A stretch of DNA of 64,000 bases from Rhodococcus rhodochrous (lineage in GTDB: Bacteria; Actinomycetota; Actinomycetes; Mycobacteriales; Mycobacteriaceae). The translations under genes were made by a program, and so were the position numbers. Under the pieces are notes generated by a model. That model was given only the letters and a program-made list of their open reading frames with translations, did no database searches and was not told the DNA's origin. The stretch is taken from assembly GCF_900187265.1 (NCBI RefSeq), contig NZ_LT906450.1, positions 4,269,444-4,333,443 of the forward strand. Direction: 5' to 3'. Shown in pieces: positions 8,322 through 17,218 of the stretch; position 1 is the first letter of the stretch; each line of letters starts with the position of its first letter.

Positions 8322-9095
8322 TCAGGCCGAGATCATCACACGACGGGACGCGCGTTCGGTGAGATACGCGAAGACCACACCGAGCGCCGCCCACAGGGTG
8401 AGCTGCACGGTGAACGACGCGACCCGGAACTCCCACAGCAGTGTCGCGGGGAATCCCTCGTCCACCTCGTCGATTCTCGGCAGGGCGAGATATCCGAGTC
8501 CCACCACGACGAGGAATGCGACCGCCGGTCCGGCGATACGGACGGTGTGGAGATCCTGGGCCGCCAGGGCCTTCGCCACCGCGACGGCCACGGCGATCGC
8601 GACGAGCCCGAGAACCACCGAGGCGAGCCACAGCAGGGTGCGTTGATCGATCGTGTCGGGATCACCGACGGCCGGCGGGTTCGCCGGGTACTTCACGAAC
8701 GGGACTGCCTCGACGGCGAGCCACGCCCCGGCCGCTCCGAACAATCCGAGTTTCCACCCCGGCATGTCGGTGAGGCGACGCGCGAAGTGCAGCACCGATG
8801 CGTAGAGAGCGCCGAGTGCGAGACCCGCGAGGATCGTCGCGAGGAACAGCCCGGCCTTCTGACCGGTTCGGCCGACGAGCGCGTCGTCGCCGTGACTGTG
8901 ACCGTGGGATTCTTCGGCGGTCGCAGCGTGATCGTGGTCGTGCGAATGCGCCTCGCCGGCAGCTTCTTCGAGCGCGATCGCCGATTCGATGTGGGGTTCG
9001 CCGACGACGAAGGCGACACCGCCGGCGAGCAGACCCGCGACGAGTCCGGCGAGCAGGCCCCGCAACAGCAGGTGGAGGTAGGTTCCGGGCATCAT
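8322..9095 (-). CDS. cbtA: Cobalt transporter subunit CbtA
   Basis: Membrane component of the CbtAB family, proposed on comparative genomic grounds to import cobalt for B12 synthesis. The 257-residue protein starts at ATG 9095 (MMPGTYLHLLLRGLLAGLVA). It has about six hydrophobic segments and a histidine-rich loop (HSHDHDH and HGHSHGDD, residues about 50-72) that could bind metal. Longer upstream reading in this frame runs into cbtB and the riboswitch and is not coding. It lies 11 bp after cbtB and 4 bp before cobQ. Confidence 0.88.
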   Translation of the reverse strand: MMPGTYLHLLLRGLLAGLVAGLLAGGVAFVVGEPHIESAIALEEAAGEAHSHDHDHAATAEESHGHSHGDDALVGRTGQKAGLFLATILAGLALGALYASVLHFARRLTDMPGWKLGLFGAAGAWLAVEAVPFVKYPANPPAVGDPDTIDQRTLLWLASVVLGLVAIAVAVAVAKALAAQDLHTVRIAGPAVAFLVVVGLGYLALPRIDEVDEGFPATLLWEFRVASFTVQLTLWAALGVVFAYLTERASRRVMISA

Positions 9096-9106
9096 GGTCC
9101 CCGTTC

Positions 9107-9301
9107 TCAATGGCACGGGAGACCGAGGAGGTGCCGGCCGTCGTGCATCAACTCGTGCATGAACATGCCGGTGCGCGAGATCGCGCCCTGATCGAATCCG
9201 ACCAGGTAGAGAACGAGAAATGCCGCGACGATCACTGCGGCGAGAGCGACTGCGAGTGCGGCGGAGCCGAGCGACTCGTCGGGGGTATGGACAACAGCCA
9301 T
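9107..9301 (-). CDS. cbtB: Cobalt transporter subunit CbtB
   Basis: 64-residue small membrane protein: one transmembrane helix (SAALAVALAAVIVAAFLVLY) and a C-terminal histidine-rich tail (HELMHDGRHLLGLPCH) typical of CbtB. The start at 9301 (MAVVHTPDES) is preferred to 9343 because AGGAGG lies 5 nt upstream and because the longer version would run into the riboswitch. It is the first gene of the cobalt/cobalamin operon and is nearly always paired with CbtA. Confidence 0.88.
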   Translation of the reverse strand: MAVVHTPDESLGSAALAVALAAVIVAAFLVLYLVGFDQGAISRTGMFMHELMHDGRHLLGLPCH

Positions 9302-9334
9302 GACAATCCTCCTGGGATTTCGCGTCCCATTCGA

Positions 9335-9470
9335 TTCCGTCATGCGCCGCGGGAGTTTTCTGGCTTCCGGAGATTTCGACGTCTCCGGTTACAGTGGCGC
9401 GACCGCTCCGGTTTCCCACCGGATTGCCTACACCTCGGCACATCTTTACCGACGAACCTTCGCACCGCGC
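9335..9470 (-). ncRNA. Cobalamin riboswitch
   Basis: Read on the minus strand, the leader of cbtB contains the conserved cobalamin-aptamer core: GGCAATCCGGTGGGAAACCG, then GAGCGGTCGCGCCACTGTAA, then a CCGGAGA/TCTCCGG stem, then the B12-box region GAAGCCAGAAAACTCCCGCG. The order and spacing match the class I aptamer. It ends about 35 nt before the cbtB start, so it can control the ribosome site or a terminator. Predicted outcome: cobalt uptake and cobQ-cobK are off when adenosylcobalamin is plentiful. Edges are approximate. Confidence 0.92.
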
Positions 9471-9478
9471 GGTCTGCG

Positions 9479-10054
9479 ATGTCAAGCGGAGAGGACGCAC
9501 CTGCCGTGACCCGATTGTTCTTCGTCGCACACGCTTCCACGCGTGCGACGGAAAAGGCCCGATTCCCGTGCGACGAGCCGATCTCCGAACGAGGCCGACG
9601 CGAACTCGGACGCGTCACCGTGCCGGTCGTCGACCGGTGGGTGTGTGCACCGGAGCGACGCGCGGTCGACACGGTGCACGCCTTCGGTCTCCTCGCCGAG
9701 ATCGACCCGGCACTGCGCGAGCTCGACTACGGCATGTGGTGCGGGGCGGGGTTGGACGAACTGCCCGAGAGCGACCTGGCGATGTGGCTGACCGAGCCGG
9801 CGGCAGCACCGCACGGCGGCGAGTCCGTCGAGGACCTCATCCGCAGGGTCGGCACCTGGCTGGCTGCACGGGACGACGGCTACGAACGTGTCGGGGTGGT
9901 GACACACCCGGCGGTCGTGCGGGCCGCAACGGTGTGCGCCCTCGACGCTCCGGCATCGTCGTTCCGCAGGGTCGACGTGGGACCGCTCGACGTCGTTCGG
10001 CTCTACGGTGGGCCGGATCGGTGGACGTTGCGTCCGAACCGATTCGCGCGGTGA
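9479..10054 (+). CDS. Histidine phosphatase-family protein (possible alpha-ribazole phosphatase-like)
   Basis: 191 residues from ATG 9479; GTG 9509 (VTRLFFVAHAST) may be the true start because the family begins there. The phosphoglycerate mutase-type fold is suggested by the N-terminal catalytic segment FVAHASTRATEKARFP, by CAPERRAVDTV, and by the late VVTHPAVVRAA that supplies the second histidine. The usual RHG arginine is alanine (AHAST), seen in some actinobacterial members. Being divergent from the cobalamin operon suggests a corrinoid role, as CobC dephosphorylates alpha-ribazole phosphate, but the odd active site makes this uncertain. Confidence 0.78.
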   Translation: MSSGEDAPAVTRLFFVAHASTRATEKARFPCDEPISERGRRELGRVTVPVVDRWVCAPERRAVDTVHAFGLLAEIDPALRELDYGMWCGAGLDELPESDLAMWLTEPAAAPHGGESVEDLIRRVGTWLAARDDGYERVGVVTHPAVVRAATVCALDAPASSFRRVDVGPLDVVRLYGGPDRWTLRPNRFAR

Positions 10055-10055
10055 G

Positions 10056-10985
10056 CTACCAGGTGACGTCCTTCTCGCACTGCTTGCCGTCGACCGTCGA
10101 CTCCACCTGGACGGTGGCGTGCTCGAGTCCGTGCGACGACAGCGCGGTGCGCGCCGAGTCGAGGATCCACTGCGGGTCGTGGTCGCTGACGAGATGCACG
10201 GTGGCGACGTCCATGCCGGTGGTCAGCGTCCACACGTGCAGGTCGTGCACGCCGCACACGCCGGGCAGCGCGAGCAGGTCGGTGCGCAGGAGATCGACGT
10301 CGAGATGCGCGGGCGAGGTCTGCGTGAGGATGCGCAGCGACTCGGCGGCCAGTCGCAGGGCGCGCGGCACGACCCACAGGGAGATGAGCACACCGACGAC
10401 GACGTCGGCCAGGCTCCACCCGAAGATCATGACGAGTGCGCCCGCGATGAGGACCCCGACGGATCCGACGGCGTCGGCCAGCACTTCCATGTAGGCACCG
10501 CGCACCGCGATGCTGTCCTTCGCGTCGGCCCGGAGCATGAGCATCACGACGATGTTGGCGGCCAGTCCCGCGAGGGCGGTGATGATCATGGGCAGGCCGG
10601 GAAGTTCGGGGGCGTCGCCGATGCGATTGATCGCCTCGTAGAAGACCCAGCCGGCGACGCCGAGCAGCAGCACCGCGTTGACCATCGCGGTGAGGACTTC
10701 GGCGCGGTGCCACCCGAAGGTGCGCGACGCCGCGCTGCTCCCTCGTCGGGCGAGGATGAGGGCGACCATGCCCATGGACACCCCGACGACGTCGGTGAGC
10801 ATGTGGCCCGCGTCGGCGAGCAGGGCGAGGGAGCCGATCAGGAGACCGACGAGCGCCTCGAGTACGAAGAACGCTCCGAGGATGCCCAGCGCGAAGGCCA
10901 TGCGCCGGATGACGGCACGCGTGGGACCGGCGCCCTGACCGTGACCGTGGCCGACGCCGTGTGAGTGCCCGTGACCCGAACCCAT
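10056..10985 (-). CDS. Cation diffusion facilitator (Zn/Cd/Co efflux)
   Basis: 309-residue secondary transporter exporting divalent metal by proton antiport. The N-terminus is histidine-rich (GSGHGHSHGVGHGHGQ), followed by six membrane helices. The metal-site motif in helix 2 (ALLADAGHMLTDV, HxxxD) and helix 5 (EVLADAVGSVGV) are conserved. The C-terminal cytoplasmic domain has HDLHVWTL and a distal VQVES strand, as in ZitB/CzcD. Start ATG 10985 is chosen because upstream reading crosses an intergenic operator-like palindrome into another gene. Convergent with the phosphatase gene with 1 bp between them. Confidence 0.93.
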   Translation of the reverse strand: MGSGHGHSHGVGHGHGQGAGPTRAVIRRMAFALGILGAFFVLEALVGLLIGSLALLADAGHMLTDVVGVSMGMVALILARRGSSAASRTFGWHRAEVLTAMVNAVLLLGVAGWVFYEAINRIGDAPELPGLPMIITALAGLAANIVVMLMLRADAKDSIAVRGAYMEVLADAVGSVGVLIAGALVMIFGWSLADVVVGVLISLWVVPRALRLAAESLRILTQTSPAHLDVDLLRTDLLALPGVCGVHDLHVWTLTTGMDVATVHLVSDHDPQWILDSARTALSSHGLEHATVQVESTVDGKQCEKDVTW

Positions 10986-11014
10986 CGAACTCCCTCTCCG
11001 AACTTCGGGCCATC

Positions 11015-11034
11015 GTATGCACGAATGCGCATAT
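11015..11034. promoter_or_regulatory. Imperfect palindrome ahead of the CDF gene
   Basis: GTATGCAC-GAAT-GCGCATAT is an 8-4-8 inverted repeat with 6 of 8 pairs matching, 30 bp upstream of the CDF exporter start. Size and AT-flanked ends fit an ArsR/SmtB-type metal-sensor operator. The sensor is not in this window, so the assignment is tentative. Confidence 0.35.
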
Positions 11035-11071
11035 GTTTCAACGGCGACGTGCCCGGCGGGGTCGGAGAGGT

Positions 11072-12235
11072 CTATTCGTCCGGGTCGTAGGCCGGATGTT
11101 CGACGGTGGGAGGAAGGGTCGCGATCGCGGTGATCCGCTTGAGTCCGGCGGTCTGCAGCAGGTCGACGATCAGCGACCTCATCTGCGCGAACACCACCGT
11201 CGCCGAGACTCCCGCCCCGGCGATGAGGTCGGGATCCATCTTCTTGGCGATGCTGCGCAGCACGCGCGCGGCCTCGGCCTGGTCGGGTTGCTCCCCCGGC
11301 TCGGCGAGAACCATCGCGCGGAGCACGTCCACCGCATCGGCCACCTCGGCGAAACGCTGCACGAGCCGCGGGTCGAGGATCTCGTCGTCGCGAACGAGGG
11401 TCAGGGACCGGCGCGCGAGCACCCGGATGTTGCGCATCGCGTGGTCGATGGGATCGGCCGCGGCGGTGAGCACTGCGAGTCTGCCCCGGCTGTTCCAGTA
11501 GAGCGGCGAGATCCGGCTGATCTCCCGGCCACCCTTGAGGTGGGTCCGCATCGTGTCGATCGCAGGCTGAGTGGCTCGTGCCTGTTTGAGGGCGTCCTCG
11601 ATCGGTTTCGGGTTGTTCTCGACGAGCCCGGTCTCGACCTTCCTCAGGACCTCGCTCGCCGTCGCGAGGACCTCGGCGGCGTTGCGCCGGGCACGCCGCA
11701 CCGGATGGGTGGGGATCATGGCGACGACCGCGATTCCGGTGAGACCACCGATCAGGGCGTCGACCATGCGATCGGGCCCACCGGTACCGCCGGGTGGCAG
11801 CAGTGTCGCCACAAGCACTGCAGAGTTCCCGGCCTGCATCGCGAAGATCGGGCCGCTGTTCAACGCGACCGCCGTACTCATCGCGATCGTCACGACGAGG
11901 GCGATCTGCCACGGTCCGCTGCCGATCAGCGACACGAGCAGGTCGCCCACACCGATCCCGACGGTCACACCGCAGACGAGTTCGACGGAACGCCGCAACC
12001 GGGCGCCGAGCCCGAGTCCGAGGGAGACGACTGCCGCGATGGGCGCGAAGAAGGGCTGTTGGTGCCCGACCAGATCCTTCGCGACCCACCACGCAAGGCC
12101 CGCCGCCAACGCGCACTGCACGATCGGCAGCGCCGATGAGCGCAGCCGTTCGAACGAGTCGGTCAGGCGCTTACGAGCTCCTCGACGCGTGGGTCGACGC
12201 CGGGTCGCCGCGGACAGTCTGTTCGATACAGACAT
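11072..12235 (-). CDS. FUSC/aromatic acid exporter-family membrane protein
   Basis: 387-residue inner membrane protein. Six hydrophobic helices occupy roughly residues 35-190 (for example PFFAPIAAVVSLGLGLGARL and PWQIALVVTIAMSTAVALNS), followed by a long, mainly helical cytoplasmic domain with arginine-rich stretches. This topology and the N-terminal helix patterning match the FUSC/ArAE group of putative exporters. Start ATG 12235 (MSVSNRLSAA) avoids overlap with the DUF3151 gene that ends at 12246. The substrate is unknown. Confidence 0.8.
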   Translation of the reverse strand: MSVSNRLSAATRRRPTRRGARKRLTDSFERLRSSALPIVQCALAAGLAWWVAKDLVGHQQPFFAPIAAVVSLGLGLGARLRRSVELVCGVTVGIGVGDLLVSLIGSGPWQIALVVTIAMSTAVALNSGPIFAMQAGNSAVLVATLLPPGGTGGPDRMVDALIGGLTGIAVVAMIPTHPVRRARRNAAEVLATASEVLRKVETGLVENNPKPIEDALKQARATQPAIDTMRTHLKGGREISRISPLYWNSRGRLAVLTAAADPIDHAMRNIRVLARRSLTLVRDDEILDPRLVQRFAEVADAVDVLRAMVLAEPGEQPDQAEAARVLRSIAKKMDPDLIAGAGVSATVVFAQMRSLIVDLLQTAGLKRITAIATLPPTVEHPAYDPDE

Positions 12236-12245
12236 GTACGGGCGT

Positions 12246-12662
12246 CTATTCGACGCCGAGTTCTTCCGCTGCCCGCGGGTCGCAGTCCTCGAGCAGGTCC
12301 AGGCAGCGGGCGTGCTCGTCCGACTCCCCGATGGTCCGGGCGGCCCGGGCCAGCACGGCGACGCAGCGCAGGAAACCGCGGTTGGGTTCGTGGCTGTAGG
12401 GCACGGGACCGAAACCCTTCCATCCGTTGCGGCGCAGCTGGTCGAGGCCGCGGTGGTATCCGGTGCGGGCGTAGGCGTAGGCCTGGATCGTCTCGCCACT
12501 GTCGAGTGCGGCCTCGGCGAGGTACGCCCATGCGATCGAGGCGGTGGGATGGTCGGCTGCGACCTTCGCCGGGTCCTCGTTGTTCAGCAGGGCCGACTCC
12601 GCGTCGTCGTCGCCGGGGAGAAGGGTGGGCTGCGGTCCGAGAAGATCACCGAAAGACGTCAT
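12246..12662 (-). CDS. DUF3151 protein (Rv0360c-like)
   Basis: 138-residue cytoplasmic protein (MTSFGDLLGPQPTLLPGDDD) with the DUF3151 core AWAYLAEAALDSGETIQAYA and YHRGLDQLRRNGWKGFGPVP. These read as TPR-like helices. An alternative ATG at 12686 adds eight residues; 12662 fits the family N-terminus better. In mycobacteria the same gene is divergent from an acidic/proline-rich membrane protein and close to fba, exactly as here. Function is unknown. Confidence 0.87.
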   Translation of the reverse strand: MTSFGDLLGPQPTLLPGDDDAESALLNNEDPAKVAADHPTASIAWAYLAEAALDSGETIQAYAYARTGYHRGLDQLRRNGWKGFGPVPYSHEPNRGFLRCVAVLARAARTIGESDEHARCLDLLEDCDPRAAEELGVE

Positions 12663-12741
12663 GGGGTCATTCTGCCCTTCCGTCATGAAGGCTCGATAGA
12701 GTCCCCGGGTAACCGCAGGCCGTCGAGCGAGGTGCAGCACG

Positions 12742-13848
12742 TTGTCGGACCCGAAGAACGAAGAGTCACCCGAGCAGACTTCGACGACCCCATCTGTCGA
12801 AACACCGGGCGAGAGCACGGAGAACGAACCCGCCGTCGAGCCGGCGACGGCCGAGAAGGCGGCGCCTGAGGAAGCAGTGGCCGAGGAGGCCGACGAGCCG
12901 GCGGAGCAGGTCACCGAGCCGACCACCGAGGCGGCGTCCGCTGATGTGGACGCGAGCAGCGAGGTCGACGCCTCCCCCGAGAGTTCCGAAACCGTCGAGC
13001 CGTCCGGAACTCCCGAACCCCAGGACGCTCCAGAACTCCCGGACGCTCCCCAGCCCTCCGACACCGTCGCGAGCAGCGACGAGCCGGAGCAGGCCGACGA
13101 ACCGAAGCAGGCCGACGAACCGAAGCAGGCTTCGGACGAGAGCATCACCACGGACGAGACCGTGGCGCTTCCCGTCGTCGACCCCGAGAACACCGGGTCC
13201 CGCCCGGCCGCCGAACCCGAATCGGAACCCACGCCCGAATCCGACGCCGCCTCCGCCGCCGATGCGCCCACGGTGCAGATCCCGGTTCGCAGCCACGTAC
13301 CCAAGGCGCCGCCGCAGCGAATCGTGCCCCGCGGTGAGGAACCGCCGGTGCAGCCCGAACCCGCCCGCGTCGCCGTCCAGCCCACGCCGACGCGCATCCC
13401 GCCGGCCCGCGACAAGAGCCGCGGACGCTGGCTGATCGCCGCCGGAGCGGCAGCCGTGCTGGTGGTCGTCGCGATCGTCGCGGCCGGGGTGTTCGTGTTC
13501 ATGAAGGACCGCGCCGACAACTCCCCTGAGAGCCGGATCCGCTCGAGCATCGACACCTTCGTCGGAGCGCTCGAATCGGGCGACCTCCCGACCCTGCGGG
13601 AGTCGACCTGCGGGGCGCTCTCCGACTTCTACGAGACGGTCGATCCGGAGAATTTCCGCGACATCCACCGGCTCGCCGTCGAGCAGGGCGAGATCCCGGT
13701 GGTGACGAGCGTCGACCGCATCCAGATCACCGACGGCACCGCCATCGCGCAGGTCACCGCGCACACGGTGAACAATCCCGACGACGTCACCGACCGCACC
13801 TTCGACCTCATGCTCGACGGTGAGCAGTGGAAGGTCTGCAGCGAATAA
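12742..13848 (+). CDS. Acidic/proline-rich single-pass membrane protein (Rv0361-like)
   Basis: 368 residues from TTG 12742 (MSDPKNEESPEQ). About 225 N-terminal residues are low-complexity Glu/Pro/Ala/Ser, including a tandem repeat of ADEPKQ, and should lie in the cytoplasm. A basic stretch then leads to one transmembrane helix (WLIAAGAAAVLVVVAIVAAG, about residues 230-252). The last ~110 residues form a compact extracytoplasmic NTF2-like domain (DTFVGALESGDLPTLRESTC onward, DUF4878-like), ending at the conserved VCSE. Its place between DUF3151 and fba matches the mycobacterial order. Function is unknown. Confidence 0.83.
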   Translation: MSDPKNEESPEQTSTTPSVETPGESTENEPAVEPATAEKAAPEEAVAEEADEPAEQVTEPTTEAASADVDASSEVDASPESSETVEPSGTPEPQDAPELPDAPQPSDTVASSDEPEQADEPKQADEPKQASDESITTDETVALPVVDPENTGSRPAAEPESEPTPESDAASAADAPTVQIPVRSHVPKAPPQRIVPRGEEPPVQPEPARVAVQPTPTRIPPARDKSRGRWLIAAGAAAVLVVVAIVAAGVFVFMKDRADNSPESRIRSSIDTFVGALESGDLPTLRESTCGALSDFYETVDPENFRDIHRLAVEQGEIPVVTSVDRIQITDGTAIAQVTAHTVNNPDDVTDRTFDLMLDGEQWKVCSE

Positions 13849-13933
13849 ACGGGACAACGGCAGCGACGAGTGCGCAGAAACCGTCGATCGTCCTCGGCGT
13901 GTCGCGACGATTTCTGCACACCCCGGGGACGAC

Positions 13934-13965
13934 GAAGGGCGCCGACGTTGCCGTCGGCGCCCTTC
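13934..13965. terminator. Bidirectional intrinsic terminator
   Basis: GAAGGGCGCCGAC and GTCGGCGCCCTTC form a perfect 13-bp stem around a 6-nt loop (GTTGCC). It sits between the convergent ends of the proline-rich membrane protein gene and fba. No long T tract follows, as is usual in actinobacteria. Confidence 0.85.
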
Positions 13966-13980
13966 GGGTATCGGTGGGTC

Positions 13981-15015
<1,035 letters not shown>

Positions 15016-15182
15016 AGCGGCTGTCCTCCAGATGAGAGTCGATCGGCATCCCACCGGGATGTGGTGGGTGCCCGGGTTGTCCCTGCAGTATGTCAAGTGA
15101 CACGTCTCCTCGATACTCGGGCCGTCCCGCGCCCGATGCCGGGATTCGGGGTGAGGTGGACCCCGCCGGTACCCTGGACCGC

Positions 15183-15926
15183 GTGACTGTGTTCGAAGCC
15201 TCGGAGTCCGTGACCAATCTGGCCCTGATGCCGGGGTTTCTGGATCCGGTCAATCTGCTCAATTCGTTCGGAACCTGGATGCTCATCGGGCTGCTGCTCG
15301 TGGTGTTCATCGAGTCCGGACTGCTGTTTCCGCTGCTCCCGGGCGACTCTCTGCTGTTCACCGCGGGTCTGATCGCAGCGGCCAAGTCGGCGGAGGTCGA
15401 GCCGTTCGCCCCTCTGTGGGTGCTGATGGTGACGATCCCGATCGCGGCCGTCCTCGGCGACCAGGTCGGTTATCTCATCGGCGCGAAGGGCGGCACCAAG
15501 CTGTTCAAACCCGATGCGAAGCTCTTCAAGCAGGCCTACATCGACGAGGCGCACCAGTTCTTCCTGCGCCACGGTCCCGCGATGATCTTCCTGGCACGCT
15601 TCGTGCCGATCGTGCGCACCTACGCCCCGCTCGTCGCGGGCGCCGCGAAGATGCCCTACCGCGTGTTCATCGTCTACAACGTCCTGGGCGGCATCGTGTG
15701 GGGCGCGGGTGTGACGCTGCTCGGCTACCTGCTCGGCCAGATCACCTTCATCGCCGACAACATCGACATCATCTTCCTGGGCATCGTGTTCGTCTCGGTG
15801 ATCCCGATCATCACCGAGGTCGGCAAGCGCGTGCTCAGCTCGCGTCGTGCGGCCAAGAACGGTGAGGCGCCGGCCGCCGAGGCCGAGCCCGCGACGATGC
15901 CGATCAACCGCATCGAGAGCAAGTAG
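15183..15926 (+). CDS. DedA-family membrane protein (Rv0364-like)
   Basis: 247-residue DedA/SNARE-associated membrane protein from GTG 15183. DedA proteins move or flip lipids and help keep proton motive force. Characteristic segments are FIESGLLFPLLPGDSLLFTA, then GDQVGYLIGAKGG and FLARFVPIVRTYAPLVAGAA, with the conserved glycine and arginine of the re-entrant loop. About five hydrophobic segments are seen and the tail is charged and alanine/glutamate-rich. It is divergent from fba, as in mycobacteria. Confidence 0.93.
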   Translation: MTVFEASESVTNLALMPGFLDPVNLLNSFGTWMLIGLLLVVFIESGLLFPLLPGDSLLFTAGLIAAAKSAEVEPFAPLWVLMVTIPIAAVLGDQVGYLIGAKGGTKLFKPDAKLFKQAYIDEAHQFFLRHGPAMIFLARFVPIVRTYAPLVAGAAKMPYRVFIVYNVLGGIVWGAGVTLLGYLLGQITFIADNIDIIFLGIVFVSVIPIITEVGKRVLSSRRAAKNGEAPAAEAEPATMPINRIESK

Positions 15927-15944
15927 GAACGGCCCTCACACCGC

Positions 15945-15992
15945 AGAAGGTGGATTCCGCCCGTCGAACGAACGGGCCGGGATCCACCTTCT
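15945..15992. terminator. Terminator between the DedA and GH76 genes
   Basis: AGAAGGTGGAT and ATCCACCTTCT make a perfect 11-bp outer stem; an inner CCCGT...ACGGG pair extends it. It sits just after the DedA stop and just before the convergent GH76 stop, so it can serve both genes. Confidence 0.82.
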
Positions 15993-15998
15993 TCCGTT

Positions 15999-17198
15999 TC
16001 AGGACCGCGACGCGGCGACAGCGTAGGCGGCCTCCATGAGCATCCACCCACCGAGTTGCACCGACATGTCGCGTTCGGCGACGGCCGACTCACGGACGGT
16101 GCCGCCCGCGAACCGCGCGACCGAGGTGCCCAGGCCCGGGAGCCGCGCCTGCTTCGACCAGTCGCGGCCGAAGACGGGCAGTTCCTCGACCTGCAGCCGG
16201 TTCTCCCAGGCGGCCTCCGCCGACGCCAGCACGATCCGTGCCGCGACGTTGCGGGCACGGATGTCGTCGCCGTCGACGACGGGCAGTGTCGTGGCGACCA
16301 TCGCGAGGTAGCGGGCCAGGATCCCGTTGAACAGTCCCCCGTCGCCCCCTCCCCCGCCGGTGACGACACTGCGTTCGGTGAGGTGGTCGTCGACTGCGGC
16401 GACAAGCGCGTGGACCCTGCGGCGATGCCGGGGGTCGTCGAGCTGCAGGGCGAGTTCGGTCTCGAGACCGAGCGTCACACCCTGGCAGTAGCTGTAGATC
16501 GCGCGTTCGTGCACGCCGTCGCGGATGCCGTCCAGGACGAGACCCGTCTCGGGGTCGAGCAGCACGTCGTGGATCCAGTCGGCCATCTCCTCGGCGCGGT
16601 AGACCTTGCCGGTGCGGGCGAGCAGCAGCGCCGCGGGACCGTTCGCGGGGGCGTTGAAGAAGTTGTCCCGGCGACGCCACGGGATGCCGCCGCCGCGTTC
16701 GGGTTGCCAGGCGTCGAGGAGCTCGTCGACGAGGGTCGCGATCGCACCGCGGTGGTCGACGTAGAGATGCCGTTCGGCCCGTTCCAGCGACAGGCCGAGC
16801 CACGCCATGTCGTCGTAGTAGTTGTTGGTCCAGCCGGTGAGGTTGCGGATGCGGTGGGTGCGGGCGAGCCGCACGACGCGGCGCCGGCGACGCGGTGTGG
16901 CGTCGCGCTCGGCGGCGTCGACGGCGGTGTCGATCAGGTGCGCCTGCCACCAGTAGTGCCAGGAGAGGAACAGTCGCTCACGTCGGACGGCGGGCCATCC
17001 GACCACCCCGAGCGCGGTGCCGGGCAGGGCCCAGAGACGACGGATGTGCCGCGAGACGATCGCACCCTCTGCGGCGTCGGCCCGCTGCGACCACCGGGCG
17101 GCTTCGACTCCGTCCGAACGCTGTCCTGCTGCGGTGTTCATCACCCTCCACACTGCCCGACCGGCGGCCGTCCCGACGACGGTCCGCGCGACTTTCAT
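15999..17198 (-). CDS. GH76-family (alpha-1,6-mannanase-like) protein (Rv0365c-like)
   Basis: 399 residues from ATG 17198, or 380 from ATG 17141 (MNTAAGQRSDGV), which follows GGAGG closely. The (alpha/alpha)6-barrel signature of glycoside hydrolase family 76 is visible: LFLSWHYWWQAHLIDTAVDA, WTNNYYDDMAWLGLSLER with the paired aspartates, and YSYCQGVTLGLETELAL. No signal peptide is evident, so it is probably cytoplasmic, as for the mycobacterial homologue. The substrate may be a mannose-containing glycan; this is a family-level inference. It lies 20 bp downstream of the SpoU methylase gene on the same strand. Confidence 0.87.
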   Translation of the reverse strand: MKVARTVVGTAAGRAVWRVMNTAAGQRSDGVEAARWSQRADAAEGAIVSRHIRRLWALPGTALGVVGWPAVRRERLFLSWHYWWQAHLIDTAVDAAERDATPRRRRRVVRLARTHRIRNLTGWTNNYYDDMAWLGLSLERAERHLYVDHRGAIATLVDELLDAWQPERGGGIPWRRRDNFFNAPANGPAALLLARTGKVYRAEEMADWIHDVLLDPETGLVLDGIRDGVHERAIYSYCQGVTLGLETELALQLDDPRHRRRVHALVAAVDDHLTERSVVTGGGGGDGGLFNGILARYLAMVATTLPVVDGDDIRARNVAARIVLASAEAAWENRLQVEELPVFGRDWSKQARLPGLGTSVARFAGGTVRESAVAERDMSVQLGGWMLMEAAYAVAASRS

Positions 17199-17218
17199 CC
17201 CGGAATGCGGGGCAGGTG

